A stretch of DNA of 64,000 nt from Helichrysum umbraculigerum (Eukaryota > Streptophyta > Magnoliopsida > Asterales > Asteraceae). The notes under the pieces were generated by a model. That model was not told where the DNA came from and did no database searches. It saw nothing but the letters and a program-made list of their open reading frames with translations. Within the stretch, counting starts at the first letter, position 1. Each line of letters begins with the position of its first letter. The stretch is taken from positions 13,223,001 to 13,287,000 of the forward strand of contig CATIUR010000006.1 of NCBI GenBank assembly GCA_949592205.1, given 5' to 3'. This document shows, piece after piece, positions 9,277-21,950 of this stretch. Position numbers and translations under genes: made by a program.

Positions 9277-9690
9277 CAAGGGGGAGTTTGTTAGAGCATA
9301 ATGTCTAAAGCTTGATTTTAGTTTTTGTTTAGGAATCTGTTTAAGTGTTTGAGTTATGCGACAATATAGTGATCCGTGAATAGTCATTGTCGCATGGTTT
9401 GTACACTCTGACAATAGCATTGTCGGAGTTGACCAAGTCAACTCAATTAAGGGTATTGTTGCACAAGGCTTGAAGCTAGTCTATAAATAGATTAGTTTTG
9501 GTCATTTGTAAAAATGTCTTTTGTAATATTTCATACAGAATTCTCTCTGTGTTTTTCAGTGAATACAAAAGCAGTTTTGATCAATTACTTCTTGTACTCT
9601 ATATCATATTACTTGTATAGCTTGTATTCCGCACTTGCTATACTAGTCCTAGTTGCGTTTCGTGATCTACGACACATCATCACACGCAAG
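9277..9690 (+). mobile_element. PPT and 3' LTR of the pol-less copia-like element (right end uncertain)
   Basis: CCAAGGGGGAGTT (9277-9288) is a polypurine tract and is followed by TGTTAGAGCATAATG, the LTR start at 9289. A TATA box CTATAAATAG lies at 9481-9490. Upstream are the inverted repeat ATGCGACAAT (9356-9365)/ATTGTCGCAT (9386-9395) and the hairpin GACAATAGCATTGTC (9411-9425). The LTR end is not determinable from one copy. Confidence 0.7.
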
Positions 9691-10674
9691 TGATCTTTGT
9701 TCAAACACCATATACTAGTAATTGGCATAACGTACATATATCTGATTACGTGCCTTACACAAGTCAACTTAAAACTCGAGTGTTAGGCTCATTCGGAGGA
9801 AAGAAATTTAGTTATTATCTGGTACCCTTAAAAGACCATTTTGTCGCATTCTTGTTGCAAACATCTTCACACTATCCCTGTAAACCTGCAATGTAAACAT
9901 GATGGTTATAATGCTACTTCCTTTTGTGTTTTGGTAAATTAACTTTATCTTCAAGAGAGTGAACTAAACCCCCATTTAATTTCAGCATCATAAATCACTC
10001 GCACGCACAACTTCAAGAACATGTTAGTTGGTATAGTTCAACATTTTTCCAACATCCAAGGGGTTGCAGTAGTATTTATTATATCCCTTGAATCATGATG
10101 TACTAGAGTCTATCTCCCCAAAAAGAATAATGGCAACACTAGTTGAGGAAAAAAATACAACTTTAAAGATCTACTCTAAAATGCTTGACTATGTTTCATT
10201 AGTGGTAAAGATGCAACAAAAAAATGATACATGTGATCCATTCTAGAACCTTACCCCACAATAGATTAATCAAACTCTCGACTATAGTTCCATTAATGGT
10301 AATAAGCTAATGATAACGCAAGAACCATTGATGCAACTAATATAAATGATAACGTTCATAAATTTATATCATCTCAATGAGCTCATTGATACTGATAGCA
10401 ATGAATTCAAAAAATGAGAATCATAAACAAAATGACGTAGATTTATCTATATGAATGAACACTTAGCATGTGAAACCAACATAAAACTGAAATCTGTTAA
10501 CACTGAAGTAAATATTATGAAACAAGCATCAAACATTGAAGAGGAAAATGTACCAGTAGGCCAAGATGCTAAGTTTGATCACTCGTCATCTGCTGATCAT
10601 CAACACCTTTAGAATTCATATACAAATTGTCATACTTACAATCTTATAATATGTAATTTAACTGATCAACTTAC
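9690..10674. other. Unassigned sequence left of the copia nest
   Basis: AT-rich, no convincing coding frame and no repeat I can match within the window. It ends in CTTAC (10670-10674), the left target-site duplication of the copia element. It could be the far end of the previous LTR plus older intergenic sequence. Confidence 0.5.
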
Positions 10675-11318
10675 TGTTGGGATATGACCATATAATAAAT
10701 AAATGCATGTCCAGAAAATGTTTAAGCCTACGGGGTCACACGCGTTAACACGTAGATACCACTCATTTAACCAAGTTAAATTAATTATAATAACTAGTTG
10801 AGTTATTTAATTAATTTGTAATCATTTAATAAATGTTATTGAGTGATAGAGTTCAAGGTGAAAGTTATTAGGACTAAACTGTTACTTCTAATTACTTAAG
10901 GGGTTTATAATTAATTAATAATAAAAGGTTATTATTATTTAATTATAAAAGGATTATATATTAATATATATAAACCTAACCCTTTTCATACTTGGTACAC
11001 ACCGATGATTTCCTTTTCTTTGTTCGGACGGACGAAAAAAAAAACCCAAGGGGTTGTTGGTTGCTTTTTATCGTTAAACACAAAAGAGAAGAAATCAATT
11101 AATTGGTTAATTGAACTAGCATTCGGGTGGTGATCAACAACGTGTTGTGTGTGCGATCGTAGAGGGGTTTTACTTTAAACCCTAAACTATATTATTATTT
11201 TTTTATTGGAGCTTTGCTAAAAGGTACACATCTCGTTCTTAACTAATTATAAATATGTGTTTATATGCTTCTGCAATTGTGTGACAATTTGAATATATCT
11301 GTTTGCTATACTCTAACA
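10675..11318 (+). mobile_element. 5' LTR of the copia element
   Basis: TGTTGGGATATG to CTCTAACA, 644 bp, with the PBS starting two bases further on. It matches 50515-51159 (645 bp) with about 17-20 visible substitutions or small indels, making the insertion older than the elements nested within it. Confidence 0.95.
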
Positions 11319-11319
11319 G

Positions 11320-11333
11320 TGGTATCAGAGCCA
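11320..11333 (+). promoter_or_regulatory. Primer-binding site, initiator-Met tRNA type
   Basis: TGGTATCAGAGCCA lies one base after the LTR. It is the standard complement of the 3' end of plant initiator-Met tRNA used by Ty1/copia elements. Confidence 0.95.
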
Positions 11334-12987
11334 CGCGTATGTTGTAATTAGTTAGATATGTTCAACATCAAAATATGGTGGGGGTTTGTTTGTTTGTTCG
11401 ACTAAACACAAAGGAAAATTGTTTTGGTTGTGGAGGTGCAAGTCGTCGAACAAACAAGAAGAATTTTTTTCTTGTTGTTGTTTTGTTTGCTCGACAACCA
11501 CAAAGAAAGAAAGAAAAAAAAATTTTACTTGGATGATTGTGGTGTGTACGAATAGAAGGCCAATCAAGAAAAAAAAAATTGTTTTTGTTGGTCTTATGAG
11601 ATTATATATAGGATCAAGCATAAATTTGTTTTTTTTTTGGGTTATATGGGATTCGCCGACAGTCAAGAAAAATTAAATAAAATAAATTGTTTTTGTTCGT
11701 CTTATGAGGTCAAGTAAGTGTAAACTTTATAGTAAAGTTGTTAACCTTTTAAATCCCATTGCAAATTTTATGTTTAACTAGAATAATAACATGTTTAAAT
11801 GTAAATTGTTTGTTATTATTAATGTACCTTTTAAATTAACTAGAAAAGTGTATCCATGAAATTCATGCATAATTTGTCATGGATATCACTTTGATATATT
11901 GATATGCTAGTTAGGATTAATTGTTAATTTAGATGGCATGATTTAAAATTGATTAGTGTAATTATGTGTTACTTGTTTAACTTGTTTAATTGACAAGGAT
12001 TACATTTCCCTAGTTTGCCATGCTTTAGGGTTCCACCCACCAAATATTGCATGAAATTAATAGTTAATTGTTTAATAGTTTATTAACTTTAGTAGTTTAT
12101 TTATTTTGCTTATTATTGTAACTTGTAAAGCAAAATTATTTTATGAAAAATAAACTGGACTAATAACTATGAAATAAGATTTATTATTTTCTTGCAAATC
12201 TTATTTGTCAACTCGGGTTGGGCTCACATACCGTAATTTTCTCCCACGATGAGATTTGCAAGTTAATTATTTGTTTTAAACCACGACTAGGAGCTTGTAT
12301 AAGAGAGGTATCTTCGGCTTGGTGTCTAAGATGACGGGTTGAATAAACGATGTAAAGATCCTAGCCCCTCCTGTGACCTCTTCATGGCCTATCTTGTGCA
12401 TGGCCAAAAAGGTTTAAAACATGTTGAATAGTCAATTTTAATAAAAGTGCAATCTCTAATTTAATATGAATATTAAAATAGACATCTTGACGCACGTTAA
12501 TAAGTGGATTAACTAGAGAAAGTTTTATTAAAATCTATGATATGAAGATGTGTGCATGCTTCTTCGTACATATTTAATACATATTATCAAATAAATTACC
12601 CATTTAAATTAAGTCTTATGCCATCCAATCGTAAGAACACTTGCAGTTGCTTTTTACTCTGCGTGAGACGGAGGTAAATTGCAATCCCAAGGTAAATTAC
12701 TACTCATCGTGAGACGGTGGTGGACTATTTACAGTTCTTAATTGGACGACTTAAAACGAGTTAAGCGGTGAGATCCTTAATCCCGTGGCAAAAGATGGGA
12801 TGAAACATGTTTACAAAATTCACTTATGATTGCTTCATAAGTATTATTTGTAAGTCCCATAATTCTAGGAATTGCACTTGTAATGCAATTATTGATTGTC
12901 ACTTACCTTTTGAATACATCATTGCTAGCAGATCAACTGATATGATGGTGGTATGTCAAATAGGATCCTAGCCTTAAGAAAATTAAT

Positions 12988-13054
<67 letters not shown>

Positions 13055-13124
13055 GTGGGTATTTAATTTTCTTTTAAGGATGTATTATCGAAAATACTAA
13101 ATTCGAACTTTTATCTAGTTGTAG
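11334..13124 (+). other. Long untranslated leader of the copia element
   Basis: About 1.8 kb between PBS and gag without a supported gene. It contains poly(A/T) slippage tracts near 11510-11640 and a (TA)n microsatellite at 12993-13049. Confidence 0.75.
12993..13049. repeat. (TA)n microsatellite
   Basis: Uninterrupted TA dinucleotides of about 57 bases in the copia leader. Confidence 0.98.
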
Positions 13125-13296
13125 ATGGCAAATCCTGCACCGAACTTGAATTATTCGGCTTCTAGGCAAATGCTAGAAAAAGAAAAACTTTCTGGAATTA
13201 ATTTCAATGATTGGTTTTGTCAACTAAGGATTCCTTCGTGTTGAAAGGAAAACAGAAGTCATTGAACAGTCGATGGGACTTGCTCCTGATGCTGCT
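13125..13296 (+). pseudogene. Copia gag, N-terminal remnant
   Basis: The ATG at 13125 opens MANPAPNLNYSASRQMLEKE and continues KLSGINFNDW, the characteristic N-terminus of a plant copia gag (the conserved N-x-x-x-W capsid entry). Small indels then break the frame, although a matching downstream frame persists (RKTEVIEQSMGLAPDAA). At 13297 it is cut by the LTR of an Athila/Tat-type element. The remainder of gag, protease and integrase does not reappear on the far side. Confidence 0.8.
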
Positions 13297-14124
13297 TGAT
13301 GCGCCCCAAACGGTCGGTCCAGGAATCGCTTCCTGTCGTTGCGGACCTCATGCTCGCGACGGCATCATGGGTAGTTTTAAATTTATAATTGTCGGGACCT
13401 AAACCTTCCGAATAACGTATTGATACTAGGCACGAGTACCTGATACTAGTAAGTGGCAAGGATGATCCAGGGTCGTTCCTCACGACGGTAGAATTGAAGC
13501 AGAGCTCATTCGGATAACTTAGTAATTAAGATGGGTTTTGGATAGTTGGATAAGTTTTGTATTTGGTTTTCTAATTTATTAAACTACTAAAGCATAAAAT
13601 AAAAGGGAAGCTAGCATATATGTAACACTTAAGGGTAACTGAGACGTGGTACACCATGATTTGGGATAGTGCATTACTGGGATGATGTTCATTAAGGGAC
13701 ACATTTAGCTAACAGACAAGTAAACTATAGGTGTAAACACTAGGACCCTACTTCTTTAGATAGATTCTAAATCAGTATATCACTGAGTACCTAGGCTATC
13801 GTGATTCTGATCAGAACAGGCTGCTCAACCCCCCCCACACTGTCCGATTAGGACCAGTGACCTATTGAGGGTGCAGGAATAAGGTAACAGACTGCCCTCG
13901 GGTTATTCCGACCTTTCTTAACACTTAAGTCTAAATGTCATCATCTAATCGTGTACTGATTATTAACTTTGTATTCTAAACTATCAGTTTTATAGAGTCT
14001 AGGGGTTTTAAGAATCCTGAACCACTGCTGGGCTTGACTTTTATCTCTAGACTCATACCTTAGGTTTTATTGGCACAAATACTTCTGTCATGATCTAGAA
14101 CTCTCCTTTGAGTTCAGTCATTCA

Positions 14125-14475
14125 TCCCCAGGTACACTAGCGGTGTACAATGCATTGTTTTCCACAACTTGCTAACCCTAGGTACTTACGGTGTATAGTA
14201 CTCTAACCATTTTCCACAGTTTCTTGTAGCCAGAGGTATGTTCACCGTGTACTCCAGCTTGTTCCATAGCCAACTAACCTTAGGTACAACCACGGTGTAC
14301 ACTTGAAGCATTTCCACAGCGTTCGTAACCAGAGGTAAGTTTACCATGTACTATAGCTTTTTCACATGTTTACTAACCCTTGGTACATCTACGGTGTACT
14401 TTGGTTAATGTATTTCCACATATGTGTAACCAGAGGTAGACATACAGTGTACTTAGCATTTCCACAGCTTTACGG
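14125..14475 (-). repeat. Degenerate tandem repeat with GGTAC...GGTGTAC units
   Basis: About seven imperfect units of roughly 50-60 bp, each with AGGTA, then ACGGTGTAC or a variant, then TTTCCACAG. GTAC/GTAC pairs within units can form short hairpins (for example GGTACATCTACGGTGTAC). The sibling LTRs at 41215-41345 and 48320-48440 have only about two units, so the array expanded or contracted. Confidence 0.75.
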
Positions 14476-15146
14476 TTCCTAGACCATATTCTAGGGTTTC
14501 TAGGTAGGTCACAATGTCGGTACAGACGGCTTTTTCGGAGCTATCACGGTTGTACTCCACCAGTGGTGTTTCCATCGCTATACCCAGTACTTTAGCCGAA
14601 TTACAGAAACAAACATGGATTCGTACGATAACACAGATAACTATCTACCATAACTTAGGATTACAGCTAAGGTGATAGTCACGTGAAGGACTGGAAAGGG
14701 TGATCCGTAAACTAAGTTTAGACAGATACAAGGTTTAACATTTCCATTAATCATACCTAATTACAACAATCCAAATCATGGCAAACAATCAAGTAACTAC
14801 TCACAAAGCATGGCAATAAACATTTCCAACATTAATAAATCACAAACATCAAACAAGAACATTATGAGAAATTAATATAAGAAAGGATAGATATTACCCG
14901 TAAATAATTGTGAGCAGAATAACACTTGTATTTCGCCGAATAATATCCCAAGTATTATAAATGCTAGCTTCTACGAATTAAATTACATAGCTACTCCTAA
15001 AAGCGACGGATTCTCCCCCTAATCTTCCCACTAGTTTCTAGAGAGAGAGAGACTAGAGAGAACCTAGAGAGAGAAATAAAAAACCTAAATCTAGAGAGAG
15101 AGTAGTGAGAGAGTGAAGAGAATGGAGTGAATGAGATGATCAATAT

Positions 15147-17336
15147 TTTTTTTTTGGGTAAAGGGTAGAATTACCCGGTGAATATATTCCCAAAAACATT
15201 TAAGTACAATGGATGTGAGTGAATCCCACACCACAGCCCGTTACATAGGCAAAAAGACTACATAACAAGGACACAGCCACTAAACAAAATTTGACTCAAA
15301 TATAAATCAAACAACAACCACAAGACTCATTTCTTCCTACCACCTTTCCTATCATGAATACTCATGAAATCAGCCATCTCACTATCTAAAGGATTAAGAA
15401 TTTCATCTTCATCATCCGCATCATCATCCGCATCCTCATCAGCCATATCAAATATGTGAACCGCAGTATGTGCACTAAAATCCACTTTCTTCCCGCTATC
15501 CTCATGTTGGTTACCCTTCTTCCGAATCGAAGAAACATTATTGTCAATTATAATATCTTCCTTAGAAAGAGCCTCAAACGAATTAGAATTTGTTGTCTCA
15601 GCAACCTCCGTTGTCTTTTTTTTAGGGACAAACACCTTTTTAGGAGGTGCACCAACCACTTTCTTTGTACTACCAACCACAAGCCCCTTGAATGGTTTCC
15701 GTGGTGTTTGAAATCCATCAGTTTTCGTTTCATCCCCTTTACCACCCTTCCCAGGACCATTGTTATCTGATGCAACAGGACACTTTGAACACTGATCAGC
15801 AGCATGCCCAAAAACCGTACAAGTATTACATCTAGGGGGCTTCCATTCATACTCAACTCGAACCGTATGTAAAGAATACCCAACACCTTCCACAAATGGA
15901 ACAGAAACCACCATAGTATCCTTAGGAACTCGATCGGCCCTAACATCAATCAAGGCACGAGCAAAATCCAACCGACCCCATGAGTTGACACACATAGAGC
16001 TGGTATACGAGTCAAGCATAAGAGGGGTACCCAACTTAGAAGCAATAGCACTCAATCCATCCTCAGTAAAAGCAGCTATAGGAACCCCATGAAACTTAAC
16101 CCAAATCAGAACAGATACTAAATCCTCCTTCAGCAAAGAAGATGTAGAAGACCACTTCTTTAAAACAATTGGAATCTTCCGAACAAACCATGGACCATTT
16201 TCCAATACCCCATCCAAACCTGCCTCAGAATCAAACTTAAAAAAGAAGAAACCTTGGGCATTCATCATAGCTTTTGTGATGCCGTATTTCTTCCAAACGT
16301 TCATAACATAGTTCTCGACAACAGGAAACGCAACTCTCTTACCCAGAAAATATCCATACAAAGTGTTCTCGAAACGCGCGTTAGCTTTCAAAACCGAGGA
16401 CATTGGGATATGAACATCCGCATTATCCGTACTAGGCTGAGTCTCAAGTAACCGAAAATTAATCTTCGGTACACTTGGTTCCCCATTCACGACACTAGCA
16501 TAAGATACACCAGTTTTGATTGGTGTATTATCATTAGAAATAGAATCTTGTTCCTCGCCATCATAAGAGGACGGAACAGGAAGTCCATCAGCTCCAACCA
16601 ATTTACCATCAACCATTCTAACCGATTTAGAACCTAAGCTGACTTTTGGTGCAGTAGGAATCCCATCTCTCTTATCCCCCATCATATAATTCAACACACC
16701 GGAAAGACCCTCAAACCCGCAAAGAATAAAGTGCAATCAAATACTCAATGTGCCCTCAACCAAGAACAACCCACACTTTCAGCAAACAACCCGTAAACCC
16801 TAACCTGATCGTACAAACAATCAACAATCTGTCGAGAATCTAGAAACCCTAGCAGTCAGATTTTATACGTATATAACCCACAATCCTCTAAACTTGCGTA
16901 CCAAGAATACAGAAAATATGTAATCAATTGATATAACCGACCATGAAAATGTCGGTTAATATAAAGATCAGCCAATGAATAAATCGAACCAAACAAAAAA
17001 GCGGCGGCAATCAATATAATCACTAACGAATTGGCCCCAAGGAATTATAGCATCTAAACATAATACGTGTAAAAATCTGGAATGAAATATATAAAACTAT
17101 TAAAGTGTGTCGGCAATCAAGAGAATATAAATAAATTACCAATTCTGATCTTCCAAGCAAATTGAAAGAAACATATTGGCGATTAAAATAATGGTGAAAT
17201 ATGTCTTGCGCTCAATGAAAACGATTAAGAAACCCAAAAACGAATTTGGAATTTACGAATTAAGGGTTATAGAAATCGCCACTTTTGAGAGAGAAACTAG
17301 GGGTTAAAAGTTACCAACTACTGTTTTGATTGTCTT
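15147..17336 (-). mobile_element. LINE insertion carrying only ORF1
   Basis: A poly(T) run at the left end (15147-15155, poly(A) on the minus strand) and a 13-bp duplication AGATGATCAATAT (15134-15146 and 17337-17349) mark target-primed insertion into the Athila/Tat-type LTR. The 2190-bp body has about 600 bp of leader, a complete ORF1 and about 170 bp of 3' sequence. There is no ORF2 (endonuclease/RT), so it is non-autonomous by internal deletion or design, not by 5' truncation. Confidence 0.88.
15327..16736 (-). CDS. LINE ORF1-like protein: DUF4283 plus CCHC zinc knuckle
   Basis: An intact 469-codon frame. Residues about 100-290 match the DUF4283 pattern of plant LINE ORF1 proteins (ENTLYGYFLGKRVAFPVVE, the aromatic GFFFFKFDSE segment, VLENGPWFVRKIPIVLKKW, then LIWVKFHGVPIAAFTEDGL). 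A zinc knuckle CNTCTVFGHAADQC follows (C-x2-C-x4-H-x4-C, about residues 303-316). The C-terminal third is Lys-rich and then acidic, ending in DRKGGRKK. ORF1 proteins bind element RNA in the ribonucleoprotein that reverse-transcribes at nicked DNA. Met codons 18 and 19 (MMGDKRDG) could also be the start. No stop or frameshift is present, so it is either a young copy or a retained ORF. Confidence 0.85.
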   Translation of the reverse strand: MHFILCGFEGLSGVLNYMMGDKRDGIPTAPKVSLGSKSVRMVDGKLVGADGLPVPSSYDGEEQDSISNDNTPIKTGVSYASVVNGEPSVPKINFRLLETQPSTDNADVHIPMSSVLKANARFENTLYGYFLGKRVAFPVVENYVMNVWKKYGITKAMMNAQGFFFFKFDSEAGLDGVLENGPWFVRKIPIVLKKWSSTSSLLKEDLVSVLIWVKFHGVPIAAFTEDGLSAIASKLGTPLMLDSYTSSMCVNSWGRLDFARALIDVRADRVPKDTMVVSVPFVEGVGYSLHTVRVEYEWKPPRCNTCTVFGHAADQCSKCPVASDNNGPGKGGKGDETKTDGFQTPRKPFKGLVVGSTKKVVGAPPKKVFVPKKKTTEVAETTNSNSFEALSKEDIIIDNNVSSIRKKGNQHEDSGKKVDFSAHTAVHIFDMADEDADDDADDEDEILNPLDSEMADFMSIHDRKGGRKK

Positions 17337-17366
17337 AGATGATCAATATGAGGAGATGGTGTTGAG

Positions 17367-17665
17367 TATTTATAGATTTGGCTCAACCGTATTCCTCAAC
17401 TGTATTCCCACCTCCTAAATCTCAGCCGTATTTCCCAACCGTATCAAAATCCTATCTTGTACGGGCAAAACATCGAATACGGGCGAGATTGACCTTATAC
17501 GGGTGAGATTGGACGTATTCGGGAGGGACCAGGCCGTATACGGGTGAGATTGGCCGTATACGGCTGAGACCAGGCCGTATACGCCCTAGCCAGGCCATAT
17601 ACGGCTGAGGCTTGGCCGTATACGGTCAGTCTTGCCCGTATACGGCTTGGCTCTCCCGTATCTCG
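17367..17665 (-). promoter_or_regulatory. LTR promoter: TATA box with upstream CCGTATACGG palindromes
   Basis: On the minus strand CTATAAATA (17367-17375) is preceded, 90-300 bases upstream, by at least six CCGTATACGG palindromes or single-base variants (near 17533, 17553, 17574, 17594, 17615 and 17636). The sibling LTRs repeat the arrangement. Confidence 0.65.
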
Positions 17666-18027
17666 GTCTTCGGTTACCTTGATTCTTCGTTTGGGCGTAA
17701 CTTTCTCGTCGGTTGTCCATTTTGAGCGTTCTTTATATCCACGCGTTCGTAATTTCCTAAGGAAGAAAATGACATAGATTAGAGGTCATAAATCCAAGCG
17801 AAACTCAAACAGTGCTAAAACACGTGAACGAGAATGCTTAAGATCGTTTGTGCTCTATTTTATTTGTTTTTAGGCTTTTTTTTGGTTGATTCTTGAAGCA
17901 TCGTCTATATTTTAGCCTTCATAATGAAATTTAGTATAAAGATGTATATTTCAAATGTTTTCATCCATAATCGGACTAAAAAGATTAGATAATAACACAT
18001 AAAAACATGACTTTTTACGTGTTATCA

Positions 18028-19235
<1,208 letters not shown>

Positions 19236-19757
19236 TGTAACACCCCCGAAATTCACTGTTTTGCGGAAGCATAGTTTGGGGTGTTACTAATCAAATATCA
19301 CAGCACAAAGATAAAGTAAACGACATCTATATGCAACGTTTGTAAATTAGTTACATTCCATAGATATATTGTTTGAAAACTTAGTGTTTTCGTATACAAA
19401 AATGTAGTTTCCCTAGAGTCCGCGCGTGTAGCGGGAGATTCTATTACATAATCAAAATATACAAAAGATAATGCTAAGAATCTCCGTTAATGCAGTTATG
19501 TTGAAATCATGCGACTCTAGCTAAAATCCTGGAGTAATCCTACTCCATCCGAGTACCTGAGAAAACATGCTAAAAAGTGTCAACCAAAAGGTTGGTGAAT
19601 CTCACAGGTTTGTAAGTAATATCAGCTTTGAACACGAGATTTCATCAGTAATGCCCGCAGGCGTAAAATCAGCAATTTCAATCTAGAAATCGTAAACCAG
19701 TATTTGCAATCCCGCAAATGTAAGTAAGTAAGTTTATACCGTTGCCATGAGGCTCAT

Positions 19758-20714
19758 TATAACACCCCTCATTTTAATCTCATTTAAATATAGTAATTCG
19801 GAAGCGTAAGTCCAAATAGCTAGTAATAATTTACCTCATTTTTTCAAAATATAAAATTCAACCTTTTCAAAACATAATTTCACAACAGAGGTGGTATATA
19901 AAACGTGATAAAACATTATTTTAAACAAATCCACTATCAAAGTAACGCTTCACGGTCAAACATTCCTTCTAGTCCAACTTCTTGCCCACCCAAATATATC
20001 AATAACCTGCAAGAAGTGTTAAGTGGGGAATTAGCATAAAGCTAAGTGAGTAGATAACTAATCAACAGGCTAACTTAGCTCAACAACTTTGCATACAACA
20101 ATTAACACATAACCAACAAAGTAGACAATACCACCATTTAGCAAAGCAACAGGGCAACTGTTCAACTGGTCAACTTATCATCAAAGCAACTATTCAACAA
20201 GCAACGGACTTCATAATGAGGCATCGGTGGCTCTGGGGATAACCATAATACCCGGGAGGCTCCCCAAGAACACTTACCCAACCATATCCGTATGGCCATA
20301 ACGGACGAGACCGATAGCTAGTGGTTATTCTCAACTAACACAGGAGGTGTGTTAAACCTTGAATAACCGACTAGCCCAACCAACAGTTCAACAACAACTC
20401 GTTGACCTCATTAACAACTGATGCCCGAAGGCCAACAACAAGTCCAGTGATCACATAATCAACAAATCACATATTCATCAGGTCAACGTTATTATATCAA
20501 CCTTATTATTACTAACTATAATAATCATCATGGCAACTACAATAGTAATAATATGTTACTTGTTGTAACCAAACTCGTTACAACCAAGTTATACTGAGGA
20601 TTAGAGATCAACTCACCGACCACCTCAGGCATCCACTCAGTAGTCTAATATCACTGAGTCTTCTGCACATCTGAGAATACAACATGATATCACAAGTTAG
20701 TTACTTGTCTCAAA

Positions 20715-20745
<31 letters not shown>

Positions 20746-21950
20746 ACATTATGCCTACATTACAATTAGCATCGTAACAACATGATTCACAATCACCTTT
20801 CAATTTATAATTATCATGACCATCTCATCACATTAATCCACTTCAATCATCACTAACCAATATAGTTAAACCACAACTAAGGTTATTAACCTCTACCATC
20901 AACAATTCACCAAACTTTCAATATTTAAGTCTAATGAATACTTAACAATTAAGTTCACACAATCATCATCTTTAATCATCAATTAAGTGTTCTTAATCAC
21001 CAAAATGCTAATTTTATCATATAATTCATTATCATCATCAAGTTCATCAATAACCTCAAGAACACTTAATCAAATTCTTTAATTTCAAGTTACAACTAAA
21101 CTTATAATCATGAATTAGGCACTAACTAACAACAATAACATAACAATAGGCTTCAATTCATGATTTACCAACTAACCCATAAACTATCTATATGATCATA
21201 CATAATTTTTCTTCATTTCTATGTTAGGATATAAGTTATAATCCTCATACAAACCTCAACTAGCAATTATATAAGCATAACAAGCTTCAATTTCATATCA
21301 ATCAAACAACTTTTATCTTAATCATCATCAATATCAAGAACACTCAAACAATTCATAAACCCTAGCTTTATTGATGTTAATCATCATCATTAATAAGCTC
21401 AAGTAGCATCATTTTAGCAACCTCAACCCTTGATTTCGAATTTAATGTCACTAATTTGCTAAAACCCCAAAACATCATTTCTAGGTTTATAAAATTAGAG
21501 AAATAAAACTTACCAAGCAATTAGAAAGGTTGAAGGATGATTAATCTATGTGTTTGAAGCTTGGATTGGAGCTTGAGAGCTTTGATTTGAAGAGAGGAGG
21601 TGAATCCATCTAGGGTTTCATATGTATGTATGAACGTACGTATGTATGTATTGTGTGGGAATAAAAACCGATTTATTCCATAGATTATAGCATATAAGTG
21701 TGTAATTTTCATTCCCCGTGTTTATTATTGTCTGGAACTTAAAAATCATTTGCGGGGAAATACCATTTTATTTTACCGTAAACTAAATTAATTTAAATCG
21801 GTTAATAATTTATTAGTCACAATAAATTATTAGGCTCTTTTACCCATTTATTTTCAAATAAACTACCGAACATGTTTTCTGACACATTAAATAATACCTC
21901 ACAGTCTGAAAATATTAACATACTAACAGACCCAGAAACAGGGTGTTACA
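19758..21950 (-). mobile_element. Solo LTR nested in the solo LTR (second LTR family)
   Basis: TATAACACCCC (TG mutated to TA) to GGGTGTTACA, 2193 bp, with CTCAT duplications (19753-19757 and 21951-21955). The interrupted host LTR continues exactly as in the homologous LTR at 55696-55710. It is related to the plus-strand LTR at 52104-52788 plus 63274-64000, with shared blocks around 20581-20710 and 63780-63930. Confidence 0.9.
20617..20670 (-). other. Candidate 54-nt exon flanked by acceptor and donor signals
   Basis: On the minus strand TGTATTCTCAG precedes base 20670 and GTGAGT begins at 20616. The counterpart at 63833-63885 has the same flanking signals (TGTATTCTCAG and GTAAGT) and a similar body (CTCAGTGATATTAGAC against CTCAGTAATATTAGAC). 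Confidence 0.4.

Larger units (their letters stand above)
3958..9690 (+). mobile_element. Pol-less Ty1/copia-like element with accessory ORF (5' LTR not seen, 3' end approximate)
   Basis: Plus-strand order: leader, copia-type gag with CCHC knuckle and coiled coil, a long accessory reading frame split by one frameshift, PPT, 3' LTR. No protease, integrase, RT or RNase H motifs lie between gag and PPT, so it is non-autonomous. The 5' LTR and PBS are not in the window, probably because the Tekay element inserted into or beside the leader. The right LTR end could not be fixed, since I found no second copy or TSD; 9690 is a rough limit. Confidence 0.75.
13297..18027 (-). mobile_element. 3' LTR of Athila/Tat-type element 1 (interrupted by a LINE)
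   Basis: Starts TGATGCGCCCC and ends GTTATCA. Without the LINE (15147-17336) and one TSD it is about 2.53 kb, like the two LTRs at 40335 and 47446, with which it shares layout but is clearly diverged. A minus-strand TATA box (TATTTATAG on plus, 17367-17375) and CCGTATACGG palindromes upstream of it (17495-17665) are visible. Confidence 0.88.

Noticed and set aside
11320..11333. tRNA gene fragment
   Set aside because: Only the short primer-binding complement of Met-tRNA next to an LTR; no cloverleaf. The same holds for 31637-31650, 60167-60181 and 47421-47439.
13211..13402. 63-codon plus-strand ORF
   Set aside because: It spans the junction between decayed copia gag and the Athila/Tat LTR at 13297; not a gene.
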